DNA of 64,000 nucleotides from Bacteroidales bacterium (GCA_023251515.1 JAHEYQ010000018.1:1-64000), one strand, 5' to 3'. Shown: positions 8,903 through 17,512, counted from the first letter of the stretch. Numbers and translations: made by a program. The notes: a model not told the origin generated them from the letters alone.

Positions 8903-9919
8903 TTATTTTTTGATAATTTTTTGATAATGATTGAAATCGCTACCTGAAACTTTTACAAAATAAACACCGGAAGTTAAATCAGCTAAATTTATTGTAGCAT
9001 TTTGACTAGAAAACTCTTTTCTGCTAACTTCTTTTCCATTTAAATCATAAATAATCAATGATTTAGTATTTATTGAAGTGCTGTAAATATGAATATTATC
9101 TGCAAATGGATTTGGATAAATGCTTATTTGTACATCACTATTATTTATATCATTAACTGACAAATAAGGATTAACGCCATTGAAATTATCCAAACAAAAA
9201 TATGCAGGAGTATTCATGCCATAAGCTCCGTTATCCGAAGAAGTTAAGCCAAAACTCAAACTATCCACATTGCCCAGAACAGATAAATCAACCCATTTCC
9301 ATGTTTTTAAAATATAATCCTGAGCATTGTTAGCATATCGGAAGTCAGCTAAAAAAAAGTTCACTGTATCTACCATATTTCCATTGCGATAGCCTTTAAC
9401 CTGAAGTTTAAACCAATCAGGATCATTTCCTGTGGCTCCGCCGAATTTCTTAGCTAAAGCTCCATCTCCATTCAACATCGAAAAATAAGCATAGGTATTA
9501 TTGCAGGCATAAAATCCGCTGATGGTTTTGGGAGTAGAAAACCTTAGCACATTCGGATGCATCTGATAATTATTCATCCAGTCGTAGTTAATGTAAGAAA
9601 CGGCATAATTTGTTGAATTTAATGCTCCATTTCCTGTAACAGATGAAAATTGATTGGTGTAACCATTTGTAACAGAATCTGTTTTATTAGAATAAGCAAA
9701 TCCATACCAGGCAAACATACCACCACCAAAATCAGTAAAAGAGTTTTCGAAAAAGAAGCCTGCATCACTAAAACCTCCACTGTTGTCGCTACCATACCAG
9801 GCAGAATTTGGACTAAGTGTTAGATTATCATAAGTTGCAATACTCTGTGATTTTGCACTTTGCAAATTAATAATAATTGAGAAAACGATACAAACGTTTA
9901 AGAATAGAAATTTTTTCAT
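8903..9919 (-). CDS. DUF4465-like T9SS-sorted surface protein
   Basis: First full-length gene of the riboswitch operon, 338 residues. The signal peptide ends near SAKSQ (residue 25). Residues about 28-250 look like DUF4465, with its marker segments (SGGFSDAGFFFENSF, FGGGMFAWYGFAYSN, FYACNNTYAYFSMLNG, KTWKWVDLSVLG, FCLDNF). The C-terminus is a T9SS type A sorting domain (ISIYPNPFADN, GVYFVKVSG). Gut Bacteroides place extra cobamide-binding lipoproteins (BtuH class) in btu loci. This protein occupies the equivalent place but is exported by T9SS rather than lipidated. Whether it is a true BtuH homologue I cannot decide. Corrinoid binding is inferred from regulation and neighbours. Confidence 0.75.
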   Translation of the reverse strand: MKKFLFLNVCIVFSIIINLQSAKSQSIATYDNLTLSPNSAWYGSDNSGGFSDAGFFFENSFTDFGGGMFAWYGFAYSNKTDSVTNGYTNQFSSVTGNGALNSTNYAVSYINYDWMNNYQMHPNVLRFSTPKTISGFYACNNTYAYFSMLNGDGALAKKFGGATGNDPDWFKLQVKGYRNGNMVDTVNFFLADFRYANNAQDYILKTWKWVDLSVLGNVDSLSFGLTSSDNGAYGMNTPAYFCLDNFNGVNPYLSVNDINNSDVQISIYPNPFADNIHIYSTSINTKSLIIYDLNGKEVSRKEFSSQNATINLADLTSGVYFVKVSGSDFNHYQKIIKK

Positions 9920-9947
9920 GTTGTGTTTTAAGTTTTTAAATGATTAA

Positions 9948-10016
9948 TTAATAAACTTCAACACCTCCGGCAATTTTTGATTGAATATAACAGATGTGGC
10001 TATCAGATTCATTCAT
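9948..10016 (-). CDS. Possible 22-codon leader peptide after the cobalamin riboswitch
   Basis: An ATG-started frame of 22 residues (MNESDSHICYIQ..., ending GGVEVY) opens about 30 nt after the aptamer and closes 28 nt before the ATG of the first operon gene. It has an A-rich stretch just before its start, as translated Bacteroidota genes do, and includes adjacent His-Ile-Cys-Tyr residues. It may be a translated leader or chance. No membrane or signal features. If real, its translation would be the first event controlled by B12. Confidence 0.35.
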   Translation of the reverse strand: MNESDSHICYIQSKIAGGVEVY

Positions 10017-10044
10017 GCTTTTTTACCCGAAAGCTTTGAACAAT

Positions 10045-10212
10045 TGTTTTGAACCGGCAGGTCTTCTGACTTACTCACTTTTAAACGGCCTTCCCGTAAA
10101 ATTTACAGTGGCAAAGATTGAATAAAAGTTCTTAAGAGCTTACAGCAGCGGGAACTGTACGGGATTTACACCCGTTTCCCTATTAATTCCTTATCGGAAA
10201 CCAAATTCGTGG
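10045..10212 (-). ncRNA. Cobalamin riboswitch
   Basis: Read on the minus strand, the order of conserved blocks is that of the AdoCbl/cobalamin riboswitch: GGTTTCC, then AATAGGGAAACGGGTG, AATCCCG, CCCGCTGCTGTAAGC, the B12 box GCCACTG (10106-10112), CGGGAAGGCCG, and the 3' block AGTCAGAAGACCTGCC. It sits about 125 nt upstream of the DUF4465-like gene and is the only evident control point for the five-gene operon to 2796, which it should repress when cobalamin is plentiful. No terminator hairpin with a U-tract follows, so control is more likely translational. A -7 promoter box adjoins the 5' end. Confidence 0.95.
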
Positions 10213-10220
10213 CAAAAATA
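10213..10220 (-). promoter_or_regulatory. Promoter -7 box TATTTTTG for the B12 operon
   Basis: On the minus strand TATTTTTG matches TAnnTTTG and lies immediately before the aptamer. Transcription would start near 10206, giving a leader that begins almost at the aptamer. No convincing -33 element. Confidence 0.5.
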
Positions 10221-10338
10221 CTTATTTTATTTTAACTATATGTATAATTTATCACTTTTTTAAACAAACCTCCATCACATTGGTTTTATTATACTTACAC
10301 TAATAAACTGATTATAAATTAAGATTTTGAAAAATCAT

Positions 10339-10346
10339 TATCTTTG
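10339..10346 (+). promoter_or_regulatory. Promoter -7 box TATCTTTG
   Basis: TATCTTTG matches TAnnTTTG. It overlaps a possible upstream TTG codon at 10344, so translation from that codon is unlikely and the ATG at 10392 is preferred. Confidence 0.5.
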
Positions 10347-10391
10347 TACGTTTTTAAATTATTGACATTAAAAGTTTTAAAAAATATAATC

Positions 10392-11339
10392 ATGAGAAAT
10401 AAATATTTGCTTTTAACGATTTCAACAATCTTTACAATATTCTTTTCATGTACAAAGGAATCAATACCAGACAAATACAAAACAAAAAATGTGATCGTAG
10501 TTATTATTGATGGAGCAAGATATTCTGAAACCTGGGGAGACTCATCTCATCAAAACATTCCATATTTTGCAAATGAGATTTCGAAAAACGGAATCATTAA
10601 TACTGAATTTTATAATAATGGTCCAACATATACACTTGCCGGTCATAGTGCGCTTACAACCGGCAACTATCAGGAAATCAATAACACAGGGATTGAAATA
10701 CCAATGTACCCTTCTGTTTTCCAATATTTTATAAAGCATAAGCAAATTAGTAATAACTTTGCATGGATAATCAGCAGCAAAGATAAACTCGAAGCATTAA
10801 ACAATTGTCTGGCAAGTAGTTGGAAGAATACATTTTCACCTTCAGCAAATTGCGGGATCAATGGATTGGGTAGCGGATATAGAGAAGACAGCATTAGTTT
10901 GGTCAGATTAAAAGAAACACTGACAAAATATCATCCTCCTTTGGTATTATTTAGTTTCAGAGATCCTGATTATTCAGCACATACGGGTATTTGGAGCAAT
11001 TATTTACAAGGAATTACAAATACAGATAAGCTTACTTATCAGATTTGGAATTTTATAAATAATGATCCTTTTTACAAAAATACAACCACTTTATTTATTA
11101 CAAATGATCACGGAAGACATTTGGATAGTGTTTCGACTGGTTTTACATCGCATGGTGATACATGCATGGGTTGCAAACACATAAACTTTTTTGCGTATGG
11201 TCCTGACTTTAAAAAATCTCAGATTATCAATACAAAAAGAGAATTAATTGATATTCCGGCTACTATAGCAGAAATTCTACAAATTAAAACGGTTTATATG
11301 AAAGGAGAAATTATGTATGAATTATTTGAAAATAAATAA
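10392..11339 (+). CDS. Alkaline phosphatase superfamily lipoprotein
   Basis: A 315-residue protein from the chosen ATG. It begins with a lipoprotein signal peptide (MRNKYLLLTIS..., lipobox FFSC). An in-frame TTG at 10344 would put extra residues before the signal and overlaps the promoter box. The fold is that of the alkaline phosphatase/phosphodiesterase/sulfatase superfamily: VVIIDGARYSET supplies the first metal Asp, GPTYTLAGHSALTTG the nucleophile Thr region, and late FITNDHGRH and SHGD the metal-binding Asp/His. It lies back to back with the B12 operon. The substrate (phosphoester or sulfoester) cannot be read. Expected in the periplasm or outer membrane. Confidence 0.78.
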   Translation: MRNKYLLLTISTIFTIFFSCTKESIPDKYKTKNVIVVIIDGARYSETWGDSSHQNIPYFANEISKNGIINTEFYNNGPTYTLAGHSALTTGNYQEINNTGIEIPMYPSVFQYFIKHKQISNNFAWIISSKDKLEALNNCLASSWKNTFSPSANCGINGLGSGYREDSISLVRLKETLTKYHPPLVLFSFRDPDYSAHTGIWSNYLQGITNTDKLTYQIWNFINNDPFYKNTTTLFITNDHGRHLDSVSTGFTSHGDTCMGCKHINFFAYGPDFKKSQIINTKRELIDIPATIAEILQIKTVYMKGEIMYELFENK

Positions 11340-11351
11340 TATACATGGAAA

Positions 11352-12398
11352 TTATTCTTTCAATGCATCCCAACCCTGAGCTTTTAAGGGTATGGCAGTT
11401 CCCTGAGCAGTAATTAAATTTGCACCACTATTCTTATCAGTAATATGTCCAATTATTGAAACATCTTTTAATTCCTTCACTTTTTCATAATCAGACTGAG
11501 GAATTGTAAAAAGTAATTCATAATCTTCGCCACCACTAAGTGCGGCAACAGTTGGAACAATATTAAATTCCTCAGCTAAAATTGATGTTTCAGCATCTAT
11601 TGGTATTTTTTCTTCATAAAGATTACAACCTTTTTCTGAATGCTTACAAATATGTAAAATTTCAGAAGCCAAACCATCAGAAATATCAATCATTGAAGTT
11701 GGTTTTATTCCATTATCATTCAGCAATTTAACAATATCAACCCTTGCTTCTGGTTTCAGTTGACGTTGCAAAACATAATCATTGCCTTCGAGTTCAGGCT
11801 GCATTTGCGGATTTGCTTTATATACTTCTTTTTCACGTTCAAGCAAAAGCAAACCCATGTAAGCTGCACCTAAGTTGCCACTAACACACAGCAAATCACC
11901 TTCATTAGCACCATTTCTGTAAGTAATGTCTTCTTTTTTTGCATCCCCCATTATGGTTATCGAAATAAACAAACCGGATGTACTTGATGTTGTATCACCA
12001 CCCACTAAATCAACATGATACTTATCGCATGCTAATTTTATTCCTTGATATAATTCTTCAAGAGCTTCAACAGAAAACCTATTAGAAACAGCCAAGCCAA
12101 CAACCAATTGTTTGGGCGTTCCATTCATCGCAGCTATATCAGAAAAATTAACTACTGCAGCTTTATAGCCCAAATGTTTTAGTGGGGTATAAGCCAAATC
12201 AAAATGTATTCCCTCGACCAGCAAATCAGTTGAAACCAATGTTGCACTCCCTGAATATTCCATTACAGCTGCATCATCCCCTACTCCTTTTGTTGTAGAT
12301 GAATTTTTTGGCTTAAACTCCTTTGTCAAAAGTTCAATTAACCCAAATTCTCCCAATTCTCCTAACTCAGTTCTCTTTTTTGTTCTGTCTTCAAACAT
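11352..12398 (-). CDS. thiL: Thiamine-monophosphate kinase
   Basis: A 348-residue cytosolic enzyme of usual ThiL length; it phosphorylates thiamine monophosphate to thiamine diphosphate with ATP. Family motifs are present: GVGDDAAV near residue 39 (ATP/Mg binding), STDLLVEGIHFD, the NFSDIAAMNGTP segment, VGGDTT, and the later IDISDGLASE and SGGEDYELLF. A long charged start (MFEDRTKKRTE) precedes the ELGEFGLIELL helix. It converges with the phosphatase-family gene (12-bp gap) and is divergent from sufB, with its own -7 box at 12428. No other thiamine gene is nearby. Confidence 0.93.
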   Translation of the reverse strand: MFEDRTKKRTELGELGEFGLIELLTKEFKPKNSSTTKGVGDDAAVMEYSGSATLVSTDLLVEGIHFDLAYTPLKHLGYKAAVVNFSDIAAMNGTPKQLVVGLAVSNRFSVEALEELYQGIKLACDKYHVDLVGGDTTSSTSGLFISITIMGDAKKEDITYRNGANEGDLLCVSGNLGAAYMGLLLLEREKEVYKANPQMQPELEGNDYVLQRQLKPEARVDIVKLLNDNGIKPTSMIDISDGLASEILHICKHSEKGCNLYEEKIPIDAETSILAEEFNIVPTVAALSGGEDYELLFTIPQSDYEKVKELKDVSIIGHITDKNSGANLITAQGTAIPLKAQGWDALKE

Positions 12399-12427
12399 AT
12401 TCTAATTTGTAATAAAATTTGCAACTG

Positions 12428-12435
12428 CAAAATTA
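12428..12435 (-). promoter_or_regulatory. Promoter -7 box TAATTTTG for thiL
   Basis: On the minus strand, TAATTTTG matches TAnnTTTG 29 bp before the thiL ATG. No clear -33 element at standard spacing. Confidence 0.4.
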
Positions 12436-12488
12436 TCAAACTTTTCAATACAAATTTTGTTTATTTTTAGCAAATTATCAATATTTTA

Positions 12489-12519
12489 TTGTGTATTGAT
12501 TTCAAAAAAATTAATTTTG
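12489..12519 (+). promoter_or_regulatory. Promoter for the suf operon
   Basis: A TTG (12489-12491) and a TAATTTTG box (12512-12519) are 20 bp apart, which fits the Bacteroidota -33/-7 arrangement. The start codon of sufB is 50 bp downstream. No IscR or other operator could be recognised. Confidence 0.5.
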
Positions 12520-12569
12520 CAAAATGTATTATTTATATTTAATCTAAATTAAACGATAGACATATTATA

Positions 12570-14018
12570 ATGGCTAACACTAAAAATAACATCATAGAAG
12601 AAGTAACAAACAGCGAATATAAATATGGCTTTGTTACAGATATTGAGATGGATACAGCTCCAATCGGACTAACAGAAGATACTGTTCGTTTTATTTCTTC
12701 CAAAAAGAATGAACCGGAATTTCTTTTAGCGTATCGATTAAAAGCTTTTAAAAAATGGCAAGAAATGACTCAGCCTCAATGGGCTCATCTGAATATACCA
12801 GAGATTGATTATCAAAACATTATATATTATGCTGCACCAAAAAAGAAAAAAGAACTATCAAGTTTAGACGAAGTTGATCCTGCATTATTGGAAACCTTTA
12901 ATAAATTAGGCATTTCTCTTGATGAGCAAAAAAAACTCTCAGGTGTTGCAGTAGATGCTGTAATTGATAGTGTATCAGTAAAAACCACTTTTACCGAAAC
13001 ACTAGCAAAACAAGGCATTATATTTTGTTCATTCAGTGATGCAGTTCAAAATCATCCTGATTTGGTGAAACAATATATGGGTTCGGTAGTTCCTTATGGC
13101 GATAATTATTTTGCAGCTTTAAACTCAGCTGTATTCAGCGATGGATCATTTTGTTACATTCCTAAAGGAGTTCGTTGTCCTGTTGAATTATCAACCTATT
13201 TCAGAATTAACGCTGCCAATACCGGTCAGTTTGAAAGAACCTTAATTATAGCAGATGAAGGTGCTTACGTAAGTTATATGGAAGGTTGTACAGCTCCACA
13301 ACGGGATGAAAACCAACTGCATGCAGCTATTGTAGAAATTATTGCTTTAAAGGATGCTGAAGTAAAATATTCAACTGTACAAAACTGGTATCCGGGTGAT
13401 AAAAATGGAGTTGGTGGTATCTTTAATTTTGTTACCAAACGTGGCATTTGCAAAGGAAGCAATTCAAAAATTTCATGGACTCAGGTAGAAACCGGTTCGT
13501 CAATAACATGGAAGTATCCAAGTTGTATCTTACTGGGTGATAATTCGGTAGGTGAATTTTATTCAGTCGCTATTACTAATAATCTTCAGCAAGCCGACAC
13601 CGGCAGCAAAATGATACATTTGGGAAAAAATACAAAAAGCACCATTATATCTAAAGGAATTTCAGCAGGTTATAGCAACAACAGCTATCGTGGGCTGGTT
13701 AAGATTTCTAAAAATGCAATTAATTCCCGTAATTATTCCCAATGCGATTCGTTGCTTATGGGCGATAAATGCGGTGCTCATACCTGGCCTTATATAAAAA
13801 CAGAGAATAGTTCATCTATAGTTGAACATGAAGCAACTACTTCTAAAATATCTGAAGATCAATTATTTTACTGTCAGCAGAGAGGAATTTCTACTGAAAG
13901 TGCTATTGGACTGATTGTAAATGGTTATGCCAAAGAAGTTCTGAATAAACTTCCAATGGAATTTGCTGTTGAAGCTCAGAAATTATTGTCAATCAGCTTG
14001 GAAGGCAGCGTAGGATAG
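12570..14018 (+). CDS. sufB: Fe-S cluster scaffold SufB
   Basis: A 482-residue cytosolic protein, the normal SufB length, forming the SufBC2D complex that assembles Fe-S clusters. Family segments include GFVTDIEMD and [13 protein letters not shown] at the N-terminus, [28 protein letters not shown], the [14 protein letters not shown] core, and the C-terminal [20 protein letters not shown] and [13 protein letters not shown]. The Cys in the SQCDS segment corresponds to the essential SufB cysteine. First gene of a sufB-(membrane protein)-sufC-sufD transcript. sufS and sufE are absent, so the sulfur donor must be encoded elsewhere. Confidence 0.97.
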   Translation: MANTKNNIIEEVTNSEYKYGFVTDIEMDTAPIGLTEDTVRFISSKKNEPEFLLAYRLKAFKKWQEMTQPQWAHLNIPEIDYQNIIYYAAPKKKKELSSLDEVDPALLETFNKLGISLDEQKKLSGVAVDAVIDSVSVKTTFTETLAKQGIIFCSFSDAVQNHPDLVKQYMGSVVPYGDNYFAALNSAVFSDGSFCYIPKGVRCPVELSTYFRINAANTGQFERTLIIADEGAYVSYMEGCTAPQRDENQLHAAIVEIIALKDAEVKYSTVQNWYPGDKNGVGGIFNFVTKRGICKGSNSKISWTQVETGSSITWKYPSCILLGDNSVGEFYSVAITNNLQQADTGSKMIHLGKNTKSTIISKGISAGYSNNSYRGLVKISKNAINSRNYSQCDSLLMGDKCGAHTWPYIKTENSSSIVEHEATTSKISEDQLFYCQQRGISTESAIGLIVNGYAKEVLNKLPMEFAVEAQKLLSISLEGSVG

Positions 14019-14053
14019 TTGGAATGATGAGTTATAAATGATGAATGATAATC

Positions 14054-14323
14054 ATGGAAGAAAAGGGAAAATTTCAAAAGCACATTGACAAATGGGCAAT
14101 AATCCGAGCAAAAGGGAAATGGAGATATTGTATTATTTACGGATCTCTTTTTTGGGGTGGATTAACAGGAATTCTTTCAACTGCCTTTGAGCTTGTTTAT
14201 GCTGAATTTAATTTAAAATATGCTATTTTAAAAATAATAGTATTTATGGTTTTTGGAATATTCTTTGGTATGTCGCAATGGAAAAGCCAAGAATCAAATT
14301 ATCAACAATATAAAGACTTGTAA
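14054..14323 (+). CDS. Small two-helix membrane protein inside the suf operon
   Basis: An 89-residue protein from the ATG at 14054 (a Met three codons earlier is possible). It has a charged, Lys-rich N-terminus (MEEKGKFQKHIDKWAII) and two membrane segments, about residues 25-45 and 55-75, with a GLFWGG-like turn, then a polar tail ending KDL. It lies 35 bp after sufB and about 80 bp before sufC, on the same strand. The short gaps are AT-rich with imperfect repeats of a TTATAAAT-like sequence. No link of such a protein to cluster assembly is known to me; it may be a passenger. Function unknown. Confidence 0.65.
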   Translation: MEEKGKFQKHIDKWAIIRAKGKWRYCIIYGSLFWGGLTGILSTAFELVYAEFNLKYAILKIIVFMVFGIFFGMSQWKSQESNYQQYKDL

Positions 14324-14401
14324 AAAATAATTATAAATTATAAGTTATAAATAACGAAACTTTATAAGCTTTCAACTTTTTAACTTTATAAAATTTTAAA
14401 T

Positions 14402-15151
14402 ATGTTACTCAATATAAAAAACTTACACGCCTCCATAAATGGAAAAGAAATTTTAAAAGGCGTTAATCTGGAAGTAAACAAAGGGGAAGTTCACGCCATA
14501 ATGGGTCCAAATGGAACCGGAAAAAGCACACTGGCATCGGTAATTGCCGGTCGTGAAGTATTTGACGTTACAAAAGGTGAAATTTTGTACAATGGTAAAA
14601 ATTTGCTGGAAATGCCTATTGAAGCCAGAGCTAGTGAAGGAATTTTTCTTGGCTTCCAGTATCCGGTTGAAATTCCGGGGGTTAGCATGACCAATTTTAT
14701 GCGTACGGCCGTAAACGAACAAAGGAAATACCATGGTTTGGATCCTATTCCTTCGGGCGAATTTCTTCGAATGATGGAAGAAAAGAAAAAAATGGTTGAA
14801 ATTACAGCCAAATTAACCAATCGTTCAGTAAATGAAGGCTTTTCGGGTGGGGAAAAAAAGAAAAACGAGATATTTCAAATGGCAATGCTTAATCCAACTC
14901 TTTCAGTTTTAGATGAAACCGACTCCGGTTTGGATATTGATGCCTTAAGAATAGTGGCAAATGGAGTAAATAAACTCCGTAGCCCCGAAAACTCAACAAT
15001 TGTAATCACACATTATCAACGACTTTTAGATTATATCGTTCCTGATTTTGTTCATGTTCTTTTTGAAGGACGTATCGTTAAATCGGGCGGCAAAGAACTG
15101 GCTCTTGAGCTGGAAAGCAAAGGTTACGAATGGATTAAGGAAAGTTTGTAA
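14402..15151 (+). CDS. sufC: Fe-S assembly ATPase SufC
   Basis: A 249-residue ABC-type ATPase of standard SufC size. The Walker A GPNGTGKS lies at residues 35-42, the Q-loop in FLGFQYPVEIPG, the ABC signature FSGGEKKKNE, and Walker B with the D-loop at LSVLDETDSGLDID. The Walker B region reads DET rather than the more usual DEI or DEP, still keeping the catalytic Glu. A switch His is present in VITHYQRLL. SufC drives conformational changes in the SufBC2D complex in the cytosol. It follows sufB and the small membrane gene and is followed by sufD after 65 bp. Confidence 0.97.
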   Translation: MLLNIKNLHASINGKEILKGVNLEVNKGEVHAIMGPNGTGKSTLASVIAGREVFDVTKGEILYNGKNLLEMPIEARASEGIFLGFQYPVEIPGVSMTNFMRTAVNEQRKYHGLDPIPSGEFLRMMEEKKKMVEITAKLTNRSVNEGFSGGEKKKNEIFQMAMLNPTLSVLDETDSGLDIDALRIVANGVNKLRSPENSTIVITHYQRLLDYIVPDFVHVLFEGRIVKSGGKELALELESKGYEWIKESL

Positions 15152-15216
15152 ATAAATTCATAGCGTTAATAGTAATTATTTTACACATAATTCCTTTCAT
15201 TTAAACAATTTGAATA

Positions 15217-16629
15217 ATGAGAACAGAAAATACTTCATTTCCTTTAAGCGATAAACTTATCAATGACTTTGAAGTTTATCAGTCTGATATAAAGCAAAAT
15301 GATACTGAAAAGATATATAATATCAGAAAACTAGCATTTGCCGATTTTCTGAAACAAGGATTACCAACTCAGACTTTGGAAAACTGGAGAAATACCAATC
15401 TTACAGATGTTTATAACGAAACTTATAATCATTATTATCAAAGTCCTGAGAAAATAGAAGATATCGACAAGATTTTTCAGTGCAATGTGCCGCATCTAAA
15501 CACATTGATGCTTGCATCCTTGAATGGATGGTATGTATCAAAAGATGAGGCTCTAACAAAACTTGCAAATGGGGTAATTTATGGAAGTTTTGCAGCTGCA
15601 TTGCTTGAATATCCAGAAATCATTGAAAAGCATTTTGCAAAATATGCCGATAATGCAAAAAACGGTTTCACGGCTATCAATACCGCCATGGCTTTGGATG
15701 GGTTTTTTATCTATATTCCTGATAATGTTGAGGTAAAGCAGCCAATTCAAATTGTAAATATCATTCATCACGATAAAAATATTTGCCTTCAATCACGTAA
15801 TTTGATAATTGTTGGAAAAAACAGCAAACTTACGTTGATTCATTGCGATGATTCTTATAACCATCAAAAAAGCTTAAGTAATACGGTTTCAGAAATTTTT
15901 ATTGATGAAAATGCAAGTTTCGATCATTATAAAATGCAGAATGTAAACAATGCTTCTACATTGATTAATTCAAGCTTTTTCCATCTCGAACGCAATGCCA
16001 GAATCTGTAGTAATGGACTGAGTTTGAATGGAGGAATACTTAAAAATGACAATTACGTTATGATGGATGGCGAAGGTTGCGAAACAAATATTTATGGCTT
16101 GTATCTGATGGATCGCAAGCAGCATATTGACAATCTGGTTCATGTAGAACATTTGCATCCAAATTGTTATAGCAATGAACTTTACAAGGGTATTTTGGAC
16201 GATACTGCAAGTGGAGTTTTCAACGGACATGTTATAGTACATAAAGATGCTCAGAAAACCAATGCTTTCCAAAAAAATAAAAATATTTTACTGACAGACA
16301 AAGCCAAAGTTAACAGCAAACCATTTTTGGAAATTTACGCTGATGACGTAAAATGTAGTCACGGAGCTACAGTAGGCCAATTAGATACAGAGGCAATGTT
16401 TTATATCCGTTCGAGAGGAATTGGCGAACACAATGCCAAAATGCTGTTGATGTATGCTTTTGCAGACGAAATTATCCAGAAAATAAGTGTAGAGGCTTTA
16501 CGTTACCGCGTTGAAGATATGGTAAAAAAACGTCTCCGTGGCGAATTATCAGTTTGCGACCAATGTGTTTTGCATTGCAGCCATCCTGAAAAAGAGTTTA
16601 ATTTTGAGATTGATATGACGAAGGTGTAG
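15217..16629 (+). CDS. sufD: Fe-S assembly protein SufD
   Basis: A 470-residue SufD, the SufB paralogue that completes the SufBC2D scaffold. The N-terminal helical part includes FADFLKQGLPTQTLENWRNT, the usual 'leave no Trp' segment. The central beta-helix carries a fold-typical FNGHVIVHKDAQKTNAFQ, and the C-terminus has KCSHGATVGQLD with the conserved His and EAMFYIRSRGI. It ends with a short Cys-rich tail (CDQCVLHCSHPEKE), which is unusual for SufD and could bind metal or only be lineage-specific. Last gene of the operon, closed by a perfect 26-bp hairpin terminator. Confidence 0.95.
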   Translation: MRTENTSFPLSDKLINDFEVYQSDIKQNDTEKIYNIRKLAFADFLKQGLPTQTLENWRNTNLTDVYNETYNHYYQSPEKIEDIDKIFQCNVPHLNTLMLASLNGWYVSKDEALTKLANGVIYGSFAAALLEYPEIIEKHFAKYADNAKNGFTAINTAMALDGFFIYIPDNVEVKQPIQIVNIIHHDKNICLQSRNLIIVGKNSKLTLIHCDDSYNHQKSLSNTVSEIFIDENASFDHYKMQNVNNASTLINSSFFHLERNARICSNGLSLNGGILKNDNYVMMDGEGCETNIYGLYLMDRKQHIDNLVHVEHLHPNCYSNELYKGILDDTASGVFNGHVIVHKDAQKTNAFQKNKNILLTDKAKVNSKPFLEIYADDVKCSHGATVGQLDTEAMFYIRSRGIGEHNAKMLLMYAFADEIIQKISVEALRYRVEDMVKKRLRGELSVCDQCVLHCSHPEKEFNFEIDMTKV

Positions 16630-16664
16630 AAATTTTTATACTTAATCTTGAAAAAAGATGAGAA

Positions 16665-16726
16665 AATAAAAAAGCAAATAGCTTGTAAATTATATATTTA
16701 CAAGCTATTTGCTTTTTTATTTTTAT
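16665..16726. terminator. Bidirectional terminator after sufD
   Basis: A perfect 26-bp stem (16665-16690 pairs with 16696-16721) with a 5-nt loop and T-rich flanks on both strands. It closes the suf operon on the plus strand and the minus-strand gene that ends at 16737. Confidence 0.9.
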
Positions 16727-16736
16727 TAAAAAATTT

Positions 16737-17123
16737 TTACGAAATTTTATTACTGTGAATAATAAGCTTGGTAATATTATCGTGAATATCTGAAATCAGT
16801 TTGGTGTTCATCCCACATCCAACTAATTCCTTTTCGTATTTCAAACATGAGGCATGAATAATTTTCAGCCACTCAATTAATGTGGTCTGATGAATTTTAT
16901 TATATCTGTATATTCCTATTCCGAATTCTTCGAGTATTTGAGGTGTGTTTTCGAAGGCTTTACCGGCAAAAAATTTGATTTCTTTGATGTAAATACCGGC
17001 TATTTTTATATCGTTTGTCAACTCAGTTTCTTCTTTGCCCTTTATCAGGGCATGAAAAATTGGTTCGGTGGTGGTGTTTCCTTCATTGGAAACACCTGTC
17101 AGAGTGTTTCTTGTTTCTTGCAT
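16737..17123 (-). CDS. Hypothetical protein, 128 aa
   Basis: A 128-residue, apparently cytoplasmic and mainly helical protein with no signal peptide or membrane segment. It carries a Thr/Gly-rich N-terminus and a helix around residues 40-90 (IAGIYIKEIKFFAG, FENTPQILEEFGIGIY). Two Cys near residues 93 and 103 could matter but do not form a known motif. It is preceded by an unusually clear Shine-Dalgarno (AAGGA about 9 nt before the ATG), which is uncommon here, and by a -7 box at 17193. Single-gene unit. Family not recognised. Confidence 0.65.
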   Translation of the reverse strand: MQETRNTLTGVSNEGNTTTEPIFHALIKGKEETELTNDIKIAGIYIKEIKFFAGKAFENTPQILEEFGIGIYRYNKIHQTTLIEWLKIIHASCLKYEKELVGCGMNTKLISDIHDNITKLIIHSNKIS

Positions 17124-17192
17124 GATTTTTTCCTTTTAATTAATATTTAAATTAAAAAATTGATTCTTAATATTTTGTAATTAATTATATCA

Positions 17193-17200
17193 CAAAAATA
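17193..17200 (-). promoter_or_regulatory. Promoter -7 box TATTTTTG (128-aa gene)
   Basis: On the minus strand, TATTTTTG matches TAnnTTTG about 70 bp before the start at 17123. The stretch 17201-17466 is very AT-rich and holds no gene or structured element I can support. Confidence 0.35.
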
Positions 17201-17466
17201 AATTATAATTACAAATGCTAGTTTATATCCATTGCCTGAATTTTCTAATATTATGATAACTATTATATTAAATAATATAAAAGTTATTTTACAAAAAATT
17301 CATATTGCAAATATACTATATATTTAAGAAGAAATATAATAATACTGTTATAATTTTATTTTTATTTTAAAATCAATTTTTGAGCAGAGTATTGCTTTGT
17401 TAATCAAATAATTATATTTTGTCGAAAAAGACATTTTTTTGTAAAAGCTATTTGCAAATCATGTTG

Positions 17467-17509
17467 AATAAAAAAGAGGTTGCTTTATTAAAACAACCTC
17501 TTTTTTAAT
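17467..17509 (-). terminator. Intrinsic terminator after the nucleotide-sugar dehydrogenase
   Basis: Arms at 17467-17482 and 17494-17509 pair almost perfectly (AAAAAAGAGGTTG type) with a run of T on the minus strand. It lies 4 bp past the stop codon, so the UpxY-dehydrogenase transcript ends after two genes. Confidence 0.85.
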
Positions 17510-17512
17510 GTC

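Noticed and set aside
10344..10391. Extra N-terminus of the phosphatase-family protein from TTG 10344
   Set aside because: The TTG overlaps a -7 promoter box and would place residues before a good signal peptide.
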